From positions 12,131,311-12,195,310 of the forward strand of contig CM021316.1 in assembly GCA_010645155.1 (NCBI GenBank): DNA of 64,000 bases. Direction: 5' to 3'. The position numbers and the translations under genes were made by a program. The notes below the pieces were generated by a model. That model searched no databases. It was given only the letters and a program-made list of their open reading frames with translations, and had not been told where the DNA came from. Numbering within the stretch: position 1 is the first letter of the stretch; every line of letters starts with the position of its first letter. This document shows, one piece after another, positions 35,861 through 47,800 of the stretch. Source of the stretch: Tigriopus japonicus (taxonomy: Eukaryota; Arthropoda; Copepoda; Harpacticoida; Harpacticidae).

Positions 35861-38800
35861 CTGAAAATGCAACAAAGAAAAAAGGTACAATAATAAAAAA
35901 ATGTTCATGAATTTTTAAAATCAATGAGAGGCTTCTCTTGATGAGTGATCACAAAGGGAAAAATAGGTGTGTTCCAACTACACCATCAAGAATGTTATTA
36001 TATCTTTATGAATAAATGTGTTTTATAATAAAGGTTTTGACAATTCTTACTGAAACATCGGGACTTTTTTCTAAACTTCATTGAAAAAGTTTAAAACAAC
36101 TAAAAAAGGGGACTAGAATAAAACTGCAACTAATCATGAAATAAATCAAAATAGTTGAAAAAATCGAAAGAGTTGAAATAGTTAAAAGTTTACAAGATAT
36201 TCAAAAACTGAAAAATGTAACTTAAAAAATACTCTTCCACTACCAAGTGATCACTCGGGCACGAACAATGTGGTTAAATATGACTTGTCCCAATTAATTG
36301 GAACATATGGCGATTTTGGGTTTAAATTTTGGAGCTTTCTGATTTTTCATCAAATATTTTTTTAATGATGTCGCATTCCATTCGATTTTACTCATTACTA
36401 TTAAATTTCCGTGAGCATTTCGTACTCACTAAATCAAGATTTATGGAAAAAGGAGCAGATTTTCTTACGAATATTTTTAGATAGTTGATTTCGAGATTCA
36501 TAGTAGTACTCAAAGATAGAAGTAGAATAATAAGTAGGGACGGGCAGAAAGTGCAAATAATCTTACCCTTTTAGTTACCAAAAGTTGCAAAAAAATGTGC
36601 CCAAAAGTGCAAAACAAAGTGCAGAAAAATGTTGAAAGTGCAAATAAATGTCGAAAAAGAGCAAATAAATGTCGAAAAAAGAGCAAATAAATGTCAAAAA
36701 AGAGCAAATAAATGTCAAAAAAGTGCAAATAACTTGCATTTGGACTTAAAACGTCATTCATGGAGTACCCACGGCTCTTAATTGAACAGGAGAAGTCATT
36801 TACAAGTTCTAAAGACATTTGAGACTAGTTTGAGGTGAAGAGACAATGCCGCACAAGTAATAGAGTTCTATTAATTAGGTCACTAGCAAAAAGGATGTAA
36901 AGTCATGAAAAATACTCTAGTCAACAATCTTCTGAAATTTTCATTCCTAAGGTGGTCTCGTGGATGTATGTACCTAAAATATTGTCGAAATATATTTAGC
37001 AATTATTTTATATGGCTTTACATCACTCCTTTTTTGTCCTTAAAGTTGTTCAAAAATAGACATTGAAAATTGAACAGAAAAATACCCACGTGCGCCTAAC
37101 AATTGCATCAAAGAAAATAGTCAAAAATGTGTTTTAAGCATGTTTTTAGTGACATTACTTCAATATTTGGCCCATGGCCTAATTACCAGAACTCAACTTC
37201 AAATGTGGCATTCATTGTCTCATCACATCTATATTGTTTGTAGATCCTTCCATTACCATAACATGAGTTGCTTTAGGTTTGCTATTTGTTGGTTGCATGG
37301 AATGAGATTCTTTTGTCTAATCTTTAGTTTAGTAAACGGGATGTTGTAGTTAAAGCCAAGATGGTGAATAAAGTGTGAGGTTTGCGTCTGAAATGCACAT
37401 ATTTCTTCAAGGTGCTAAGAATGGTTGATTGCAAATGCAAGCTTTTTTGACTAGTTCAAAATTTGATCTTGAAACTAAAAATTCTTTCAAAAGCCACTAC
37501 ATTTTCTTAACAATTTGTCAATTTTGGCCAAAAACGTAAATAAAAAGTGCAAATAAAGGTGAAAAGTGCAAAAGTGCAGAAAATGGGTTTATGTTACCAA
37601 AAATCTTTTTACACTATTTGCCCGTCCCTAGTAATAAGTGAAGGAAACATACAGTAAAAATAGTACTCTTGAAAAGGTTTCCTTTTTAAGGCCAATGTTG
37701 GTTCTATAAAATTGAAGGTGGAGATTAACTTCTATTTAAGTTTGTTAAAGTCGATGTATGAAGCAATGACTTAAGATTTGTTTGTGGTTGCTTACTTTTC
37801 ACTACCACAACAAGGATTGTAATTCTTTGTAAACAAAACTATTTATACATTTTGTAAGGCTGATATTGACTTTACAGATTGGCTGGCAGACAAGACTGAT
37901 CATTTCAGCCACATGCAACATAATGTTTTGCAAAATTTCGCACTCTCTCTAAAGGACTTAAATTGTGCAGCACTCAAAAGGGCCCTCTAGATTACCCAAA
38001 AGTATTGTAGGTTGAGTGAAGTCACTTTTCATAATCAGCGCTCGGAAATAAGCTCTAAGCTGTTTACCTGTTTCTTGTGCCAGGAATGATACATTGGCCT
38101 AAACGCATGCAAAACGCAATCACGGACAACCCGGCCAAAATAATGTACCAAAACCATAAGAATAAGAAGATTTTCTCGTTGATGATGTTCATGCCCAAAA
38201 CGCAGAGAGAGTCAATTGTTTCCAAAGTCCCTGAGGGTCCAAACTGGCGGAAAATGCATTTGGTCATTTTTGGGAACAAAATTGACATAGGATCCACTCG
38301 ATGCTCCGGATTTAAAGCTTGATATGTAAGAACCTGAGACATTAAAATTCCGATTAACTTTGTTATTTTGAAGTTAATCAACCAATCAATCAATCTAAAA
38401 GTAGGTTACCTCCAATCCGTATTTGAAGAACTCTCCTCCAAGAAATGCATTCATCAAGAAAAGTTGGCCAAAAACATTCACAATATTGAGGCTCTCACAA
38501 AATATAAATTTTTGGGCCCAAGCTTGATGTTCTCGACTCTTGAGTGCTCTTTGGCTTACAAAATAATTCACCAATGGTTTCAGCTCTTGTTGGCATTTCT
38601 TGTCGTCTTTGGATATCAATCCAACCACATCTTTCACCAAGAACTAAATAAGAGACAAAAATGTAAACACGGTTAAAAATTGTCTATCCTTGAACTCTAT
38701 GGTAGAATTAGTGGGAGTGCGGAATAACTCCGTAAAATAAGTTAAGAAATGCTAGGAATTAAAAGAAAGAATTAATCCGAACGAAAAAGTCCATGACAAC

Positions 38801-41800
38801 AGGCATTTAATCCGGAATTTATTACACCACAAAATCAGTCAGAAAGTATTTTTCGGGAAAAAGATGGAAACTCATCTGAAGATAGCAAACTGTTGGAACT
38901 TCTCCGAATTTTCAATGGAAAGAATGGGCTTTTTTCAAGTAAGCGTCACAAACTGGTAACGAAGATTAAAATTGAAGTTGCTCCAACGCCATCTACAAAG
39001 ATCTAAAAAACAGGCTTTTTAAAAGGACAACTTTGGTATGATTTTGTGTATACTTTACAAAAGCCTGGCTTGTTTAAATTTCACCAATGGTTAAGCTAAC
39101 CTTTGGTACACCTTTGATGGTCAGAAGAAAAGCTAATGGACTTGAAGAATCATAAAACTATGAGCTTTTTCGCAATTCAATGTACTACTTCAAAAACGGG
39201 AGTCCAGGAGTTATTGTAGAACTTCAATTCACTTTTAAAGGCCATATTGATCTGGGAGTTTGACATGAATACATTAATCAATTATGTTAACCTTTTTTTG
39301 CACGTGCTGGCAACAAAAAAAATGTTTTTATTATTTTCCCTTCACATTCTCAAAAATACATTTTTAGTGGGAGTTACTCGAAACCTGCAACATGCTGGGA
39401 CAGAAATTGTTTGGGCACCGCTGGAACCGCCAAATGCAAAAACAGTCCCTACTTAGCCAAAAGACGCCTGCATCCGGATAAAGTTGCAACTAAGGCTTGC
39501 GACAGCTGACTCTCGTACCAAACGAGCCGGATTTATCATGAACCCTTGGGACACGGCAACAATGTTTACATTTACTTGAAATAAAACCATAAAGGCTATA
39601 TAAATCAATATTGGCACAAAGGCCACCACATTTCGGATTTTTGTGAGCGTTCGAACTATTCATCATGATTTGATTGTTAGCCAAAATTTATTCCGTGTTT
39701 TGGACAGGTTTGTATGTAAGATATGACTGAATTGCTTTATATTTTGTACTTCAAGTGGAAGCAATTTAATGGAATGATGATAAAATTATACTTATGGTGC
39801 TTTTGTGGCGCCAGCGTTTGGGCTCTGAATGGTAAGGGATTTTTTATTTGTGAAAATTAGTTTTTGTTTTTGCTAGGTTCCGTGAGAGTTAAAAAAGTTA
39901 TTCGCAATTTCAATTTTAATTCAAGCCAACCACACTAGAACACTTCACTTCAAGCGATAAATCCTTGAAAGCATAACTTATGAAAATTAGTATTAACATC
40001 TGTTCCTTCAATTTTGTTGGAATTTGGTATTTGAGAACTTTCTGTCTAATTCACTGTTCCAATAAAAACTCGGAGCAACATCTGGATTCGGGGTAGCTCC
40101 TACATGTTTCCAAATTCGGAGAAATTACCACCTAACACCAAAATTTCAGATTCGGAGCTATTCCCTCCTATCACCAATTCGACCTATTTCCTTCCTATTC
40201 CGGATTCGGAGCCATTCCCTCCTAATTTTTGGGACTCTTACCATAAACCTTTTATTTTATAATTAGCATTGAAACTAAAACACTATTATTCAATGAACAA
40301 ATATTAAAAGCATTTAGTTCCTAAAGCTCAAAATCTAAGCATTTCTTGGCGACAGAAATATTTCTTTTAATATATCCTAACAATCTTTTGTCAGACTTCA
40401 CTTACACTTTTTTACTTCTATTGAACTGTTCATGCGAAACATTTTTGTAAATTGATGTCCAAATTGCAAATTAGGATCAGTGGTGAAAGTATTCTTTTTA
40501 AAAACATATTTTATCGACCATTTTTGTATCCAGCTTTGACTATCATTTCATTATGTGGCTTTTAAGGCAAAAAAAAACGTTTTTTTTAATAGAAACTCAA
40601 ATGACCAAAGTGTCCTGTAGTCAACGAAAATCGAGAAATATTCTACAATGTTCTAAATGTACGAAAGATATCCAGGCTGACCACCAGACACAAAGAAAAA
40701 TCCTCTCCTTTGAGCACATATATTTTGTAAGTTTTTATGTTTGACAAATCTCTTCGAAGCTATGATTAAACTAGTCAAGGTATGTAGAGCGACCCCTGTA
40801 TACATTAAAAAAATAAGCGTCAAGAGAAAGCAAAATGACAAAAATCATGTCATAAGTTTCCCATTTAAACTTTTCAAAATTTAATTTTTCATAACAAGGC
40901 AAATTTCTGGTCTAATGATGGGAAACAAAATATTTGGGTACAAAAACTATCCTTGACAGATATTTATAAATTCTTTAAACCTTACAAATTGAATCTGTTT
41001 AGAACATCCCGTCCCGTGATCCCGTAAAAACTCAAAAATGTTGAATATTTTTGAAAATCCCGTTTTCAGAGCCAAAAGCCCGTCCGGGAATCCTCTGTCC
41101 AACCCTGGTCTTACCTCTATCTTATCGCCAACCAATTGCCTCCATAGACCATATGGAGCTATGAAACATACGGCTTGGAAGAAGAGTACGAATGGGACCC
41201 ATTGATAGTAGGCATGATAGACCCTTTCATCCGTTTTTTTGGATGGACCAACGCCTGGATAAATGAAATCTTCACCTTGGATCCCTTCAAAGTATTTTGG
41301 TAAGGTGAAAGTGCTTGATATCCAACAATACCTGAAAAAAAAATACATGTTAGTACCAACTTGAAAAAGTAAGGGACATTAAGCAAGGTCACAGTCTATG
41401 GAAATTTGAGCAATCTCAGTTTTTCTCATTTTAAAGACAGGCCATGGGGCAACGGTGCTAGGGAGCACTTTGTATTTCAAGTTTGGTCCCAATTTGGATT
41501 AGAACATCCGTCTTCCTCAATGACGGGCACAATTATGCGGGGTAATCGACAAGAATGGATTAACTTTAACTCTTAAAGAACAAGAAAAATCTAGAAATAT
41601 CGCGGATTTAGGATTAAAAAAACATTTACTATTTCAAGTAGTGTTCAAGTTTCAGGTTTTGAGGAACACGCCAAAAAAATATGAAGTAAGAATTAGAAAA
41701 TTAAGACGTAAGTAAAACAATGCATTAGGAGCACATGGCGGCTTAATGTTTGGTCTATATGTTTTTGTATGATCTGTCTTCAATCGATTAGCAATATGTT

Positions 41801-44800
41801 TTTGGCGTTATTCACAATTTTCCGAAATCAAAAAAAAATCGGGCACGGATTTAATGTGGAACCAACATCTAAGGAATTTATTACTAAAATTTGAATGAAT
41901 ATTACTTGGAACTTTAATTATCTCATTTTTCCATGGGTAAACTTTAGTTAAAGCTTTTAAGCTTTTTTTCAAAGGTTCTTAAAATTTGGAAGAACAAGTT
42001 TTCACATTTCAAAATGGTCGTTGATCTCAGCAACTGTGACGACAAATGCATTGATCTCAGAAAGCCTTTCCTCAAGGATCTACAGTATATGAAGGATTAT
42101 GAATGTTTTTATTGTTTTCAGGAGCACAGCACTCGCCTACGGTGGGGCATTTTTCAACGCTGCATTTTTTTAATTTGCATTTGAAAACTTTACCGAATGT
42201 ACTGAAATCAATTGACATATAGTTTTTTTCAAAAATTTGTATTTTTAGTGTGTTATTATGTTATTGTGGCAAGGGCAAGTTTCCCTCTTCTCTAAAAGTA
42301 GCTCATGTCGTTCCAATTTTTAAAGGTGGAGATAAGTCACTGCCTAGTAATTATAGGCCAATTTCTCTGACCTCCAGCGTTGCAAAGGTTTTTGAGAAGA
42401 TCATGAAGTCCAAGCTTGTAGATTATTTGGAAGTCCATGATTTAATTCCTGCTGGACAGCATGGGTTTCGAGCTCATTTTAGTACAGTAACCCAAGGATG
42501 ACCTTGAGTAACCCAATTGGTTGATCATATTGAGCAAATCATTGAAGGGCTCGAAAGTCAAGAGTCAGTTGATGTAGTCTATCTTGACTTTGCCAAGGCC
42601 TTTGATAAGGTAGATCATGGTCTTTTGCTCGATCAACTCAAAGAGTTTGGGGTCCAGGGTAAGGTCCTGACTTGGATTGATAGTTTTATAAGCGAAAGGA
42701 AGCAAATAGTTAAAGTTGAAGGATCTTTTAGCGGCATGTATGATGTCAAGTCAGGTGTTCTGCAAGGTTCACTTTAAGGTCCGCTCTTGTTTATTCTTAA
42801 TATTGCTCCTCTCCAGAAGTTTAGAACAAAAGCCAGTATTTCTTTATATGCTGATGACACAAAATTAGTTTGTGGCAGGAACGGTCAGGACTCAAAATAT
42901 TTAGTTGAGGACTTGGAGAAAATCTACTCTTGGGTTGGCGAGAGTAATATGGCATTGAACGGGATGAAATTCCGCACAATGACGTATGGGGCGTCAAAAT
43001 TAGATGTTCCGCTCAAAGACAATGGAGGTTGTGATATTGAGCAGGTATCGTCCATGAGGGATTTAGGAGTTGTCATCCAAGATGATGGAAAGTTTAATGA
43101 GCGTATCCACTTGAAAGTGGGGAAGGCATTTCAAACGTGCGGCTGGATCTATCGCACTTTCAAGTCCAGAGATAGTATTACGATGCTAACTCTGTACAAG
43201 TCGATTGTTCAGCCGCATCTTGAATATGCCTAACCCATTTGGGCTCCAATGAGTTCAGCAGGTTTGCAAAAGGTCGAGCAGGTCCAAAGATGTTTTACTA
43301 GGAACATCACAGGAATGAGAGAGCTCTCGTATTGGGAGAGGCTCAAGAAGTTAGGGCTGTACAGTACTCAGAGAAGGTATGAAAGGTATCTGATACTGTA
43401 TGTTTTCAAGAGCATTAATGGGCTCTGTCCTAACCCAGGATTTGAGATCAGTTGTAGCGATCGTAGAGGTTTTACGTGCGCTCTGAGAGCACCTCCAAAT
43501 CCTAAGGAATCAAGGCTAGTTCGAACAATGAAGTCCTCCTCTCTTCTTTATCGGGCTCCTTCATTGTTCAATTTGTTGCCTATTTGCCTTCGTCGGGAAT
43601 ATGTAGGAGCTGATCCTCTAACAGCGTTTATGACAGGATTGGACAAATTTTTAAAAACTATTCCTGACCAACCCACTATACAAGGGTTGTATAGATCTGC
43701 CAATAGTAAATCATTTCCCCCCCCCCCCGAAAAAAAAAATTTGTAACATGTTACGACAAAACATAGACGAATTCAGAATTTTTTGTTAATGTTGTGACAT
43801 CAAAAATCTACATCATTTGCTTGGGAATTTGAGTTTCCAAACACCCAAAACTCGGTTTTTTTTGGCCAAAAATGAACCGGTTAAACTCAAATAACTCAGC
43901 AGCTGAGCAACATATTTTCAAGCAATTTCGATTCAAATGGTATCTAACTCTGCTCTATAAGTGTATTGACTAGCTTTAAAAAATTAGTTTATTTAATAGG
44001 GTTTTTTGGTATTTAACTTGTAAGCTAGACCTGACTTTGAGAAACTCAGGAAATCAAAGTTGTTCCCCTTGGTTTTCTGAGTCTGAAACATCTCATAGTG
44101 TTTGGGAATTTCCATAGAATCTTTATATGATTTTTTTCAGCACCGTAATAGGCGAAAGGCTAAAATTTGGTAAAAATATTTTTCTAAAATCTGCCCATGG
44201 CGCTGGGCAGGGAAGAACACTTCCAGAATCTAGATGTTGTGGTCCGAAAAAAACATCGAGCAAAGCGTGCGCTCGATCAGCTAGGGCTACTTTAATCTGT
44301 CAATAGACAGATAATTTCGAAGTTTCAAATTCCGTCACTAGATGGAAGAGAATCGTGATAAGTTAAAGATACGGAAACGAACACAAGTACTATCATGAGA
44401 CTGCTATCACATCTTGCAAGTACAGTAGGATGCACCTTATTCAAGGCGCAGAATAAGACCTTATTCTTGCTGAATAAATTGGACCGCAAAAAATAACAGC
44501 AGAGACCTTGCGCCGCCAGACCTATCTTACGTTGATTTCTGGCATGGTTGCCAGAACACAACCTCTGATGCCACTTTTTGGCAAGATGTCTTTTCCTTTT
44601 CCTCGTTAGATTTCATTTCTTTTTCAAGTGCGATCATCTTTCCACTACGGTTGCCATTTAAGCTTAATAATGCCATTCAAAAAATTAAATCATCAAGGGA
44701 AAGGAATTATGATTTTGCCAAAAACTAGCATCAATGATCACGTCCTCGCAACCATGCTGGAAATCAACACAACCGGGGTCTCGTGACTCAAGGTCTCCGC

Positions 44801-47800
44801 TTTTATTTTTCGCTCTACTACTTAATTACTTGTTCTATCCTTCCTCGCATTTTTCCTTATTTCTGACTAGGTCTCGTATCCAAGTTCTCTTCGAAGTAGA
44901 TTGAGAACTACAAATATCCTTTGCTTAAACTAATTGCCAAAATTGCAGGTCTCTTCATATTTAGAATTCATTCAGGTTCAATAACGATGTCATTGTTAGG
45001 GGTGCAGATTTCAGGCAAATACGATTTTTTGCTATTTGCTAGCTTTTCAAGTTTATTTGCCATTTTGGGCACATGAATACAAAACTTGTCGGTTTTTGGG
45101 CAAATCAATATTTCAATGGAGTAAAAATATTTTTCTTAAATGTTCATACATTTGCATTCCACTTTACTGTTGGTGAAACAAAATGCTTATTTTCCGAATT
45201 CAGTGGCCAGTTTTGTTATATTTTGGTAAAATTTTCATGTCCATTTGCCATTTTATTTGTCATTTCTTGTTTCATATGCCATTTTGGACTAGTATTTAGG
45301 ATTTTAAAGAAAACTAACATTCGCTTCACCTACATGGCTCTTACATGATTTAGCATGCCCTTAACACATTCTACTAGGGTGCCCTCTCTTGTTCTTAAAA
45401 TGAACAACACTGCTGTCAGAGCAAGCCCTCTGAAGGAAGCAAAGTTGAGCTTCAATCAAAGAGAAAAATGACAATCAGCGCCATCTTGAGATAGAAACAT
45501 TTGTGGGTACTTCTGGTAAATATTTTGCCTCAATTTGTGATAAGTCAGTGTGACTTTTTACTTTTTGAACACATTAATATCGTAGCTGAGCTCCAAAAGA
45601 CTCGAAATACGAAGAGAAATCCATTTTAAGATGGAAGCTGCAATTTTGATAACAAATCAAAAATGAGGATAGATCTGAAATCACGGGACTTTGCCTCTGT
45701 TTTGGCGCCATCTAGCGGCAATTTTTGTAACCTTAATTTAACATTCTTCATATTTGCCATTTTTTGGGCCATAAAGGCATGTTTTATTTGCCTGAAATCT
45801 GCACCCCAAGGCACTGTGTTTAAAAATGAATAAGGTGATGCTGAGTAATTGGTTTTTGCCAAAGCATGAAACAGGCGTAGATTGTCACTTTTTTCTCTCA
45901 GATTGAGGATCAACATTAGGCATATCGACTAATGGATGTCTTATGACAAGGGAGCGAATTTTCAGTTGGCGAAAAGGACAAAAAAAAAAAATATTTTTTA
46001 CTCAGCTTTTTTCGACAAAGAGTTGATTTCAATAGTTGAACAATGCCGCAATAATCGTATAACGTTAACAGTTGAACACGTCAAGCTTTTGAATGTTTTG
46101 GCTTTTTCCTCTTTTGATATCGAAAAGAAAAGTCATCATGAAAAATTTTGTCGGCTCCAGAGCCTTAACAGGAAACAATAAGTAAGATATTAGCTGCACT
46201 AATACAAAAAGGTCAAGCATGCCAAAATATAGTAAAATGCCGTGAATATAGTTTAAGCAATTTTCGCGATATAAGCAACTTTTCCGCGCTGACCAAAATT
46301 TTACTACATAAGAATTCTCGATATAAGAAATTTTCCATTTTTCCTCAATCTCGATATATAAAACATACTCAAACTTTTTGGCCAACTTCTCTTGCTTAAA
46401 TTGGTCACAGCACAAAAAAAACCCGAAGCATTTCTAAACGGATCGATGCAGTGCTTCCATATCTTGCGCTTTTGCGCAAATTTTGCCCTTTTTGGGGTCC
46501 CCTTTGCGCACTTTTTGGGCTCTCACGCCTTGTACTTTTTTGACAAAAAACTTGCACTTTTCAAATTCGAGTCAAAACAACGAAAAATTTCACTTTGAAA
46601 CCCTAAAATCACTAAAAATTGTCCAAAATGCCACTCAACAAGAACCATTTTAAAGGCATTAAGTTTAAAAACATAATTTATCGACAAGTATACAAAATAA
46701 TATAAGCATAAATTAGTTTTACCAAGAAGCACTGAAAACTGGAGTGGGAGGCTCACGGTGAGAATTTTGATTTCCAGAAGGAATTATTCATTTGCGTTCT
46801 TCTGCAAACGAGACCTGGCTTGTATTCAGTAGACTACGTATTTCAAATTTCAGCTCAATCGATTGCCGGAGTGAAAAGTTATGCCTTCTCAAACTTTGGT
46901 ACTGAAGAGAGCAAAGAATGAATGAACTCGCCCTTTTGTGGTTGCAATTACCAGAACAGGGCTAGTTCATTCATTCTCGGTAGGATTTGCACTAAACTTT
47001 GAGAGACCATAAGTTTTGACTCCGACGTTCGATTGAGCTGAAAATTAAAATACGTCGTCTACTGAATACAAGCAAGGTCTCGTTTGCAGAAGAATGCAAT
47101 TAGATTAATCCTTATGGAAATCAAGATTCCTCTCGTTAGCCTCCCAGTCCAGTGAAATTCAGTGGTTCTTAGTTATACCTAGTGATGGACCGAAAGCGCT
47201 TTCGGCCGAAATTACTGCCGAAATTTCGGTTTTGGTTTCGGTTATGCCTACCGAAACCGAAAGCAGACAAGCACTATATAAAATGGAGTTTGACAACAAA
47301 ATCGAAAAAAAAAATGGTCCAAAAACCTCTAAAATTCCAGTTTTAAGATTTTTCAAAATTTGCGACTACCCAACATCGAACACATTCTAATTTTTAAGGC
47401 GGATTTTGCATTTGAACAATTTTGTAAACAGTGAACACTGCTTTCGGTTTCGGTTTCGGTTAAGCCCTCTTTCGGCCGAAACTTTCGGTTTCGGTTATGA
47501 GCCTTTTCGGTCCATCACTAGTTATACCAACATATCTGCAATGCTTGAGAGTTAAAAAATTGCGTGTCTGCCAAAGCAAAACCCAGTGGAAAATAAGCAA
47601 CCCAAGGAAGTGTCCTGTCAACCCAAGAAAGTCCCTCAAATTTGAGGTTATTTAAGGTCAAACTGAGAATAAAAGATTTGCAGTTGAGATTTTCCAAAAA
47701 AAAATTAGCAAAAAAACTTCATCACTATGAAAACCTAGGAGACTCAATTTTTTTCAAAAGTTGTTTGTCCCCGTAAATATTTAATAATGGAACAATTACA

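Noticed and set aside
46392..46598. Plus-strand frame with CFHILRFCANFALFG
   Set aside because: AT-rich, without splice sites or homologue in the window; likely chance, beside the putative pogo-like end.
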